A stretch of DNA of 12,465 bases from Chloroflexota bacterium (GTDB lineage Bacteria; Chloroflexota; Anaerolineae; CG2-30-64-16). A program made the position numbers and the translations under genes. Of the stretch, positions 7,211-12,465 are shown piece by piece. Location: contig JAKPQT010000350.1 of the NCBI GenBank assembly GCA_029555885.1, positions 1 to 12,465 on the forward strand, given 5' to 3'. Under the pieces are notes generated by a model. It did not search any database. It was not told the origin of the DNA and worked only from the letters and a program-made list of their open reading frames with translations. How positions within the stretch are numbered: position 1 is the first letter of the stretch; the number at the start of each line of letters is the position of its first letter.

Positions 7211-7261
7211 TTTGTAGTAGGCACTTCAGTGCCCGCCGGGCACTGAAGTGCCTACTACAAA
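7211..7261. repeat. Perfect REPIN-like palindrome with nested hairpins
   Basis: Two perfect inverted arms of 25 bases (7211-7235 and 7237-7261) surround a single C. Each arm is itself a hairpin: GGCACT-TC-AGTGCC at 7220-7233 and GGCACT-GA-AGTGCC at 7239-7252, next to a conserved TTTGTAGTA head. Two inverted REP-like units of this kind resemble a REPIN, mobilised in other genomes by RAYT transposases. None is present here. The element starts at the base after the E1 beta stop and ends 9 bases before the Shine-Dalgarno of the next gene. It could give differential expression of the genes on either side. Confidence 0.85.
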
Positions 7262-7281
7262 CCACTATGTGAGGTTTCGCC

Positions 7282-8385
7282 ATGCCAGACGATCTGCTGG
7301 ACCTGGACTATCAGCCGTATCTGCCGCCGAAGCGGGATTATGGCATCGGCATCATCGGTTGCGGCGGCATCGTAAACTACGCCGCGTTGCCGACGTACAG
7401 GAAGCACGCGCTCAATGTGGTCGCGTGCTACGACGTGCGCCACGAGGCGGCGGAAGCCACCGCGCGCGAGTTCGACATCCCGAAGGTGTACCGGCAGTTG
7501 GACGACTTGTTGGCCGACCCGGCAATCGAGATTGTCGAGATCTCCGTCCCGCCGTGGCACCAGCTCGCGATTGCACGGCAAGCCATCGCCGCGGGCAAAC
7601 ACCTGTTGTGCCAGAAGCCGCTGTCGGACGACCTGTCCGAAGCCGCGGAGATTGTGCGGCTGGCGCGCGAGGCGGGCGTCAAGCTCGCCGTGAACCAGCA
7701 GTTGCGCTGGGGTCAGGGCATCCGTGCGGCGCGCACCCTCATCCGTAAGGGGTGGGTGGGCCGGGTGACGGATGCGTCCATCCAGGTCAGCACGAACACC
7801 CCCTGGGGCATGTGGCCGTGGCTGGCCTCGCAGCCGCGCCTCGAAATCCTGTACCACAGCATCCACTACCTCGACGCGATCCGGTCGCTGTTCGGGGATC
7901 CCGAATGGATCACCAGCCGGCACAGCCGGTCGCCCCTGCAGGGCGAAGTGAAGGGCGAGACCAAGACAGTCACGATCCTGGACTACGCAGACGGGCTGCA
8001 GGCGCTGGTCGCGGACAACCATTACAACCAGAGTGATGATTATTTCGCCGTCTTCCGCTTCATCGGTACCGACGGCGTCATCTCGGGCACGCTCGGCGCA
8101 ATGTACAACTACCCGGAGGGCCGGCCCGACACGCTGGAATGGAGCAGCCGGAAGTATTACGCGGACAAGCGGTTCGAGGCCAAACTGGAAGGCAAGTGGA
8201 TCCCTGATTCGTTCATCGGCCCGACCGCCTCGCTGATGCAGGCCATCCAGGAGGACGGCACACCGGAAACCGACGGCTACGACAACCTCCAAACATTGCG
8301 CGTAGTGGAGGCCTGTTATCTTTCGGCAGCCGAGAACCGCACCGTCAACCTGGGCGAGTGCGAGGCGGTTCCCTGCAGGGAGTGA
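7282..8385 (+). CDS. Gfo/Idh/MocA family NAD(P)-dependent oxidoreductase (second copy)
   Basis: A dehydrogenase-type protein of 367 residues, unlike the first copy in detail. Seen: a Rossmann motif GIGIIGCGGI at 21-30 after a 20-residue N-terminal lead, CQKP at 110-113 where most members have EKP, RWGQG at 142-146, and YHSIHYLD at 191-198 in the place of the D-x-G-x-H-x-x-D motif (H195 and D198 kept, the first Asp not). A hydrophilic stretch with a predicted loop runs from about 208 to 222. The ATG at 7282 has GAGG 7 nt upstream. It follows E1 beta after a REPIN-like element and is followed by a repeat-rich spacer and an SDR gene. It probably oxidises or reduces a sugar-derived substrate in the same pathway. 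The loss of Glu in EKP is tolerated in some members. Confidence 0.9.
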   Translation: MPDDLLDLDYQPYLPPKRDYGIGIIGCGGIVNYAALPTYRKHALNVVACYDVRHEAAEATAREFDIPKVYRQLDDLLADPAIEIVEISVPPWHQLAIARQAIAAGKHLLCQKPLSDDLSEAAEIVRLAREAGVKLAVNQQLRWGQGIRAARTLIRKGWVGRVTDASIQVSTNTPWGMWPWLASQPRLEILYHSIHYLDAIRSLFGDPEWITSRHSRSPLQGEVKGETKTVTILDYADGLQALVADNHYNQSDDYFAVFRFIGTDGVISGTLGAMYNYPEGRPDTLEWSSRKYYADKRFEAKLEGKWIPDSFIGPTASLMQAIQEDGTPETDGYDNLQTLRVVEACYLSAAENRTVNLGECEAVPCRE

Positions 8386-8391
8386 GAGAAT

Positions 8392-8475
8392 AGAACGCTG
8401 ATAAACGCTGATGGTCATGATTGAATATGATTTTGGAGATGCAGTATGAGAACGATCAGCGTGAATCATGATCAT
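8392..8475. repeat. Degenerate repeat/palindrome in the spacer before the SDR gene
   Basis: AACGCTGAT is repeated directly at 8394-8402 and 8404-8412. It has inverted partners downstream: ATCAGCGT at 8455-8462, and TCATGATT (8415-8422) pairs with AATCATGA (8464-8471). Together they look like a decayed palindromic repeat of the AACGCTGATAAACGCTGAT type, which I recall from dispersed repeats in environmental bacteria. The element starts 6-8 bases after the preceding stop. A weak promoter-like pair (TTGAAT 8421-8426, 18 bases, TATGAG 8445-8450) lies inside it, too weak to list on its own. Nothing else is seen in 8476-8516 apart from a possible small imperfect hairpin near 8479-8495. Confidence 0.5.
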
Positions 8476-8527
8476 CAGGGCCAACCGAAGGTCGGCACGT
8501 CATCAGCCTTCTATCTAGGAGTGGTAG

Positions 8528-9418
8528 ATGGAACGTCTAGCTGGGAAGGTCGCAATTGTAACAGGCGCGGGGCAGGGGATCGGCAAGGGCATCGCGCAGC
8601 GGCTGGCGCGCGAGGGCGCGCAGGTCGTCATTGCAGAATACAATGCTGAGGCGGCTGGGACGGCTGCGGCGGAGATCACGGCGGCGACCATCCCCGCTGG
8701 CAGTGCATATCCCTACCAGGTGGACATCTCCGATGTAGCGGCGGTGCAGCGCATGGTGGGCGAGATTGCCGCGCAGTTCGGCCACATCGACATCCTGGTC
8801 AACAACGCGGGCGTCGTCCAGACAAAGCCCATGCTCGAACTCACCGAGGCCGACTGGGATCGCGTGCTCGACGTCAACTTGCGCGGGACATTCTTTCTGA
8901 TCCAGACGGTCGCGCAGCAGATGGTTCGCCAGTTGCCCCAATCACTGCGCGAGGCCGCGTCCCGCCCCGCGGACATAGTGCGAGTGGCTCCGGCCTCCGC
9001 CGATGCAGAGTCCGCCGCGGAGAACTTCGCAGCGAGCTACGGCAAGATAGTCAACCTGTCATCCGTCGCGGGCCGCCGCGGCCGCCCGCTGCAGACGCAC
9101 TACGCGGCCAGCAAGGCTGCGATCATCAGCCTGACCCAATCGACGGCCCTGGCGTTGGCGCCCTACCGCATCAACGCCAACGCCGTCTGTCCCGGCATCG
9201 TGCCGACCCCCATGTGGGAGAAGATCGACGAGGACCGGGGGCGTCTGTTTGGCGCACGGCCCGGCGAGGCGATGGCTGCGTTTATCAATCAGGTGCCGCT
9301 CAAGCGAGCGGCCACTGCGGAAGACGTTGCTGCGGCGGTCGCGTTCTTTTGCTCGTCCGATGCTGACTACATCACCGGGCAGGCGCTGAACGTGGACGGC
9401 GGCTTCGAGATGGATTAG
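8528..9418 (+). CDS. Short-chain dehydrogenase/reductase (SDR), polyol dehydrogenase-like, with an internal insertion
   Basis: A classical SDR that oxidises or reduces an alcohol or keto group with NAD(P). Seen: TGAGQGIG at 12-19, DI after the third strand near 66-67, NNAG at 92-95, N117 (DVNLRG), catalytic S179, Y192 and K196 (YAASK), and the C-terminal ITGQALNVDGG at 282-292. The length is 296 residues, about 40 more than usual, because about 34 residues (135-168, rich in Ala, Glu, Arg) are inserted between helix E and the strand carrying the catalytic Ser. The sequence around GRRGRPLQTHYAASKAAIISLTQS resembles sorbitol/galactitol-type SDRs. The ATG at 8528 has AGGAG 6 nt upstream. The NTF2-like gene follows at 16 nt. 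The substrate is probably a polyol or sugar derivative; acetoacetyl-CoA reductase-type activity is less likely from context. Confidence 0.92.
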   Translation: MERLAGKVAIVTGAGQGIGKGIAQRLAREGAQVVIAEYNAEAAGTAAAEITAATIPAGSAYPYQVDISDVAAVQRMVGEIAAQFGHIDILVNNAGVVQTKPMLELTEADWDRVLDVNLRGTFFLIQTVAQQMVRQLPQSLREAASRPADIVRVAPASADAESAAENFAASYGKIVNLSSVAGRRGRPLQTHYAASKAAIISLTQSTALALAPYRINANAVCPGIVPTPMWEKIDEDRGRLFGARPGEAMAAFINQVPLKRAATAEDVAAAVAFFCSSDADYITGQALNVDGGFEMD

Positions 9419-9423
9419 TACTT

Positions 9424-9428
9424 GGAGG
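9424..9428 (+). promoter_or_regulatory. Ribosome binding site deciding the GTG start at 9435
   Basis: A perfect GGAGG stands 6 nt before GTG at 9435, and no ATG with comparable support is nearby. The next in-frame ATG (9453) has no such site. Confidence 0.7.
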
Positions 9429-9434
9429 TACCCA

Positions 9435-9875
9435 GTGAACCCGAATCAGGATATGCCAGTCGAGGCGCAAATCTCTGCACTCGAGCGCCAATGGACCGCA
9501 GCCTTCCAGCAGAAGGATATCGTGGCCTTGCAGGAGCTTATGGCCGATGGCTATCAGCTGGTCATCGCAGTGGAAGGTATGCCGCTGCAGGTCGTGCCGC
9601 GCGACGCATGGTTGGAGAGCCTGGATGCGTACGACATCAGCGATGTGCACATCGACCACATCACCATACGCGTCTACGGCCAGGTGGCAGTGGTGGTCAT
9701 GCTGTGGCACCAGTTCGCCACCCTCGGCGGCCAGGATCGCACCGCGCAGTTCATGTTGACCGACATCTGGGTCAAGCAGGATGGCGAATGGCGAATTGCC
9801 GAGCGGCATTCCTCGCGGCCCGAACATCCCGGCGCGGCGCGGCCAGCCACGGCGTCCCTGCAGAACTTCGAATGA
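9435..9875 (+). CDS. NTF2-like protein, SnoaL/DUF4440 type
   Basis: A small cytosolic alpha+beta cone-fold protein of 146 residues. Members are often dimeric; they bind small ligands, or isomerise or hydrolyse them, and many have no known role. Seen: an N-terminal helix pattern ALERQWTAAFQQKDIVALQELMADGY (given in part: WTAAFQQKD at 20-28), a middle LDAYDISDVHIDHITIRVYG strand region, and a C-terminal WVKQDGEWRIAERHSS (residues 112-127), which is the hallmark W-x-x-x-x-x-x-W-R-I-x-x-x-H ending of the DUF4440 group. The start is GTG with GGAGG 6 nt upstream. It sits 16 nt after the SDR gene and 7 nt before the Nudix gene. The last residues (HPGAARPATASLQNFE) are probably disordered. A role as an auxiliary or isomerase in this pathway is a guess. 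Confidence 0.85.
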   Translation: MNPNQDMPVEAQISALERQWTAAFQQKDIVALQELMADGYQLVIAVEGMPLQVVPRDAWLESLDAYDISDVHIDHITIRVYGQVAVVVMLWHQFATLGGQDRTAQFMLTDIWVKQDGEWRIAERHSSRPEHPGAARPATASLQNFE

Positions 9876-9877
9876 GG
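9873..9877 (+). promoter_or_regulatory. Ribosome binding site deciding the GTG start at 9883
   Basis: TGAGG, overlapping the stop codon of the NTF2-like gene, lies 5 nt before GTG at 9883. The in-frame ATG at 9781 lies deep inside the previous gene and would add 34 residues rich in Arg and Pro that fit no Nudix protein. Confidence 0.6.
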
Positions 9878-9882
9878 CGCGG

Positions 9883-10452
9883 GTGGCGAACCTGGAGTGG
9901 GAGCGCCTGAGCTCTGAATATGTCATCGAGCAGCGACCCTGGTTTACGCTGACGGCCAGCCGCTATCGCCTGCCCGACGGCCAGCAAATCTGGCCGTATT
10001 ACATGGTCGAGTACGCGGACTGGGTGACGGTGCTCGCGCTGACCAGGGCGCGGGAGGCCGTCCTGGTGCGTCAATTCCGTCCCGGCAGCGGTCGCGTTGC
10101 GGTCGAGCTGCCGGGCGGCATGATGCATGAGGCGGGCGAGACGCCGGAGACTGCCGCGCGGCGCGAACTGCTGGAGGAAACGGGCTACGGCGGCGGCCGC
10201 TTCATCGAGACAGGCCGCGTCTCCCCCAACGCCGCCAGCCACACGAACATCCAGCACTGTTTCCTCGCGCTGGATGTCGAGCTCCAGGCTGCGCAGGTGC
10301 TCGATGCAACCGAGCATGTTGCAGTCATGCTGCAGCCGCTCGACGGGTTGGTCGAGATGGCGAAGCGCGGCGGACTGGAGGGCGCGCTCCATGTTTCGAC
10401 GCTCTTCTTTGGATTGGCTCACCTGGGCTGCATCCGTGAGGCGCAGCCGTGA
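9883..10452 (+). CDS. Nudix hydrolase, ADP-ribose pyrophosphatase-like
   Basis: Hydrolyses a nucleoside diphosphate linked to another group, probably ADP-ribose, NADH or a nucleotide sugar, using Mg or Mn. The length is 189 residues from the GTG at 9883, usual for the ADP-ribose pyrophosphatase group. Seen: an N-terminal beta domain with RYRLPDGQ at 27-34, VRQFRPG at 62-68 and ELPGG at 75-79, then the Nudix box: E86, R94-E95-L-L-E98-E99-T-G101-Y102. From G79 to E86 there is one residue more than the strict G-x5-E spacing; this small insertion may still fold. The gene begins 7 nt after the NTF2-like stop and ends in a GTGA overlap with the lyase start, so it is translationally coupled to it. 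A house-cleaning role or a pathway-specific nucleotide-sugar cleavage are both open. Confidence 0.88.
   Translation: MANLEWERLSSEYVIEQRPWFTLTASRYRLPDGQQIWPYYMVEYADWVTVLALTRAREAVLVRQFRPGSGRVAVELPGGMMHEAGETPETAARRELLEETGYGGGRFIETGRVSPNAASHTNIQHCFLALDVELQAAQVLDATEHVAVMLQPLDGLVEMAKRGGLEGALHVSTLFFGLAHLGCIREAQP
10438..10441 (+). promoter_or_regulatory. Ribosome binding site deciding the GTG start at 10449
   Basis: GAGG lies 7 nt before GTG at 10449, inside the end of the Nudix gene. Together with the GTGA overlap it points to translational coupling. Confidence 0.55.
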
Positions 10453-11819
10453 CGGCCTCATCCCACGTTATTGATTCCGCCTTCCTCGGCGACCTGTTCG
10501 GCGCCGCAAAACTGCGCGCGGTCTTTGCCGATACGTACCAGCTCCAGTGCTGGCTGGACTTCGAGGCCGCGCTCGCGCGGGCCGAGGCCGCTGAAGGGGT
10601 CATTCCCCAGACCGCAGCGGACGAAATCACCCGCATCGCACGCGCGGAGCGGATCGATCTGGCCGCGCTGCGCCAGGGGGTCAACTTTACGGGCCACCCG
10701 CTCATTTCACTGGTGCGCCAGTTGGCTGAGCTGTGTGAGGGCGACGCGGGCGGCTATGTTCATTGGGGCGCGACGACGCAGGATGTCACGGATACCGGGC
10801 TGATGCTGCAGGCGCAGGCCGCCTACCACATCATCCTGGCTGACCTGCGTGACCTGGCCGCCGCGCTGGCCGCTTTGGCCGGAACCGAGCGCGACACTCT
10901 CCAGGCGGGCCGTACGCACGGCCAGCACGCAACGCCCATTACCTTCGGCTTCAAGGTCGCGGTCTGGCTGGATGAGACTCTGCGGCACGTCGAGCGGTTG
11001 GAACAAGCCGCGCCGCGCGTGTTCGTGGGCGAGTTCGCAGGCGCGTCTACGACGCTGGCTTCGCTGAGCGAGGACCCGGAACGCGCGCTGCGGGTGCAGG
11101 CGCGGCTGATGGCCGATCTCGGGCTCGGCGTCCCGGTCATCGGGTGGCATGCGGCGCGCGACCGCTTCGCGGAGCTGGGGCTGCTGCTGGCCCTCCTTGC
11201 TGGGACATGCGGCAAGATTGCGCACGAGGTCATCCTGCTCCAGAAGAGCGAGGTCATGGAGCTGGAAGAGCCGCACCATCACGGCAAGGTCGGCTCCAGC
11301 ACCATGCCGCACAAGCGCAACCCGATGGGTTGCGAAGGCATCATGGCCCTGTCACGGCTGGCGCGCAGCCTGGCGCCCGCGCTGCTCGAATCCGCTGCGA
11401 CTGCCGAGCACGAGCGCGACTGGGCTGCGGTGCACACCGAGTGGGCCGCGCTGCCGGAAATCTGCATCACCACGGGCGCGGCGGTCAGCCAGATGCGGGA
11501 CATCATCCGCGGGCTGCACGTCTACCGCGACCGGATGGTCGCGAACATCGATGCGCTGCACGGGTTGATCCTGTCCGAGGCTGTCATGCTGGCGCTCGGT
11601 GAGCACGTGGGCCGGCAGGTCGCGCACGATATCGTCTACGAGGCAGCGATGACCGCGTTCGAGCAGCGCCGTCCGCTGGCTGACCTGCTGCTGGCCGACT
11701 CGCGGGTCAGCCAGCACCTCACGGCCACAGAGATCGCAGAACTGCTGCGGCCCGAGGCCTACACCGGGCTGGCAGGGCTGTTCACCGACCGCGTGCTCGC
11801 TGCGGCACGCAAGGATTGA
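10449..11819 (+). CDS. Class II fumarase/aspartase-superfamily lyase, 3-carboxymuconate cycloisomerase/adenylosuccinate lyase-like
   Basis: A homotetrameric lyase in which three subunits make each active site. Members cleave C-N or C-O bonds to give fumarate, or cyclise carboxymuconate. The length is 456 residues, as for bacterial CMLE (PcaB). Seen: HWGATTQDVTDTG at 105-117, GRTHGQHATPITFGFK at 154-169 (H157/H160 region of the general acid), and the family signature GSSTMPHKRNP at 282-292, with the catalytic serine of the flexible loop at 283 or 284. HWGATTQD fits the CMLE/PurB branch better than the fumarase or aspartase branches. The start is GTG, overlapping the Nudix stop by 4 nt. No other protocatechuate or purine-synthesis gene is near, so a different substrate is likely. 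A palindromic repeat begins inside its TGA stop. Confidence 0.9.
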   Translation: MTASSHVIDSAFLGDLFGAAKLRAVFADTYQLQCWLDFEAALARAEAAEGVIPQTAADEITRIARAERIDLAALRQGVNFTGHPLISLVRQLAELCEGDAGGYVHWGATTQDVTDTGLMLQAQAAYHIILADLRDLAAALAALAGTERDTLQAGRTHGQHATPITFGFKVAVWLDETLRHVERLEQAAPRVFVGEFAGASTTLASLSEDPERALRVQARLMADLGLGVPVIGWHAARDRFAELGLLLALLAGTCGKIAHEVILLQKSEVMELEEPHHHGKVGSSTMPHKRNPMGCEGIMALSRLARSLAPALLESAATAEHERDWAAVHTEWAALPEICITTGAAVSQMRDIIRGLHVYRDRMVANIDALHGLILSEAVMLALGEHVGRQVAHDIVYEAAMTAFEQRRPLADLLLADSRVSQHLTATEIAELLRPEAYTGLAGLFTDRVLAAARKD

Positions 11820-11887
11820 ACCGCCAAGACGCGAAGGACGCCAAGCTGATCAAATTCATCTTAGCGGTCTTCGCGTCTGCGCGGTTC
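11818..11887. repeat. Long imperfect palindrome, copy 2 of the two-copy family
   Basis: Arms of 28 bases (11818-11845 and 11860-11887) match at 23 of 28 positions around a 14-base loop. The outer bases are GAACCGC...GCGGTTC. Compared with the copy at 1922-1998, the left arms match at 23 of 28 and the right arms at 24 of 28. The first two bases of the element are the GA of the lyase TGA stop codon. The element ends 4 bases before the AAGGAG that serves the next gene. No U-run follows. Confidence 0.8.
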
Positions 11888-11903
11888 CCATAAGGAGTCT
11901 CCG

Positions 11904-12365
11904 ATGCTCATCAATACCTGGCACTTCAGCTTTACCGTTTCAGATATCGAGCAATCCATCCGCTTCTATCGTGACGTCCTGGGCATGGAACTGGTACATA
12001 CGCAGGAGCAGGCGAACGCGTATACGCGCAAGCTGGTCGGCTACGAGGATGCGCACCTCAAGGTCGCGCAGTTGCGCATCAAGGCCGGACCGCCCTCGCG
12101 GTCAGGTCATATGCTGGAACTGGTGGAGTATGTCGCGCCACGTGGGGAGAAGGTGGACACCCGGACGAAGAACACCGGTACGGCGCATCTGGCATTCGAG
12201 GTGGATGACATCCATGCGGAGTACGAGCGCATGGCCGGTCTGGGGGTGCGTTTTCGCAGCGAGCCGGTGGCCATCGAGGCGGGCATCAACAAGGGCGGCT
12301 TCACGTGCTACTTCCTCGACCCTGACGACATAACGCTGGAGATCATCCAGCCGCCGGCGCGGTGA
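11904..12365 (+). CDS. VOC-superfamily protein (glyoxalase/dioxygenase fold)
   Basis: A metal-binding protein of 153 residues with two beta-alpha-beta-beta-beta units. VOC proteins include glyoxalase I, methylmalonyl-CoA epimerase, extradiol dioxygenases and bleomycin-binding proteins. Seen: H7 (WHFSFTV), E72 (MLELVEY), H95 (TAHLAFEV) and E146 (ITLEII), the four positions that usually bind the metal; the FYRDVLGMELV stretch (21-31) is typical of the first unit, and FLDPDDITLEIIQ (137-149) is the usual last strand. The start ATG has AAGGAG 6 nt upstream. It follows the lyase after a palindromic repeat. An epimerase, isomerase or lactoylglutathione-lyase-like role in the pathway is possible; resistance to an antibiotic is unlikely in this context. 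Confidence 0.88.
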   Translation: MLINTWHFSFTVSDIEQSIRFYRDVLGMELVHTQEQANAYTRKLVGYEDAHLKVAQLRIKAGPPSRSGHMLELVEYVAPRGEKVDTRTKNTGTAHLAFEVDDIHAEYERMAGLGVRFRSEPVAIEAGINKGGFTCYFLDPDDITLEIIQPPAR

Positions 12366-12374
12366 AGAGGAGAG

Positions 12375-12406
12375 CAGGTGAACAGGTGAAGAGGTGAACA
12401 GGTGAT
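12375..12406 (+). repeat. Tandem octamer repeat, four units of (C/G)AGGTGA(A/T)
   Basis: Four units of eight bases follow one another: CAGGTGAA, CAGGTGAA, GAGGTGAA, CAGGTGAT (12375-12406). It begins 9 bases after the stop of the VOC gene. Each unit contains AGGTGA, which looks like a Shine-Dalgarno next to a GTG. Similar GTGAACAG-type runs occur between genes of some environmental bacteria; this is from memory. Confidence 0.7.
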
Positions 12407-12465
12407 GCTGAGTTGCGGGTTGGACCTGCTACACACCATTGCTGTTCTTGCCCACAAGCGAGAAG
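12405..12465 (+). other. Possible beginning of a further reading frame at the window end
   Basis: From ATG at 12405 (or GTG at 12402) a frame stays open to the last base, 20 codons, with AGGTGA-type sequence in front from the tandem repeat. The residues read MLSCGLDLLHTIAVLAHK and resemble nothing I know. The stretch is too short to tell a gene from a chance frame. Confidence 0.2.

Noticed and set aside
7211..7261. Palindrome as a rho-independent terminator
   Set aside because: The stem is strong but no run of T follows on either strand, and the next gene continues in the same direction with its own ribosome binding site.
8446..8649. Small 67-codon frame starting in the repeat-rich spacer and running into the SDR gene
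   Set aside because: It overlaps the 5' end of the SDR gene in another frame, lacks a ribosome binding site, and its residues become an Arg/Gly-rich shadow.
9781..9800. Short direct repeat ATGGCGA ATGGCGA at the end of the NTF2-like gene
   Set aside because: It is coding sequence for the conserved DGEWRIAE ending of the family, so it needs no other explanation.

Overview
The window is a GC-rich (visibly above 60 %) bacterial metabolic gene cluster. It holds 13 protein-coding genes in two divergent blocks, with almost no spare DNA. No rRNA, tRNA, CRISPR, transposase, phage or toxin/defence gene is seen. The longest gene-free stretch is about 200 bases (1803-2002). Strong Shine-Dalgarno sequences, several GTG starts, and short palindromic repeats between genes would fit a Chloroflexota-type genome. 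That placement is inferred from style only, because no taxonomic marker is present.

Left block (minus strand, 4298 down to 1): an sn-glycerol-1-phosphate dehydrogenase of the AraM/EgsA family, a Gfo/Idh/MocA oxidoreductase, a HAD-IIA (NagD/AraL-like) phosphatase, and a zinc-type medium-chain dehydrogenase cut by the window edge. The last two genes have their own good sigma-70-like promoter (1836-1864). AraM has another (4333-4361), overlain by two perfect inverted repeats.

Right block (plus strand, 4393 to 12365): a thiamine-diphosphate 2-oxoacid/acetoin dehydrogenase E1 alpha, a COG3618-type lactonase (amidohydrolase), E1 beta, a second Gfo/Idh/MocA oxidoreductase, an SDR dehydrogenase, an NTF2-like protein, a Nudix hydrolase, a class II fumarase/CMLE/PurB-like lyase, and a VOC (glyoxalase-like) protein. 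Spacing is tight, and one pair overlaps by 4 nt. The exceptions are junctions filled by repeat elements.

Taken together this looks like a catabolic cluster for a sugar, polyol or sugar acid. Four dehydrogenases of three folds could oxidise a polyol or sugar, a lactonase could open the resulting lactone, an E1 pair could act on a 2-oxo acid or diketone, and a lyase, a VOC enzyme and a phosphatase could do further steps. No transporter, regulator, sugar kinase, E2/E3 subunit, aldolase or recognised dehydratase is in view, so the substrate cannot be named.

Between genes there are four palindromic elements of three kinds and one octamer tandem repeat. Each begins or ends within about 10 nt of a stop codon. 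This 3'-end placement, and the E1 alpha-lactonase-E1 beta order, are the most unusual things here.
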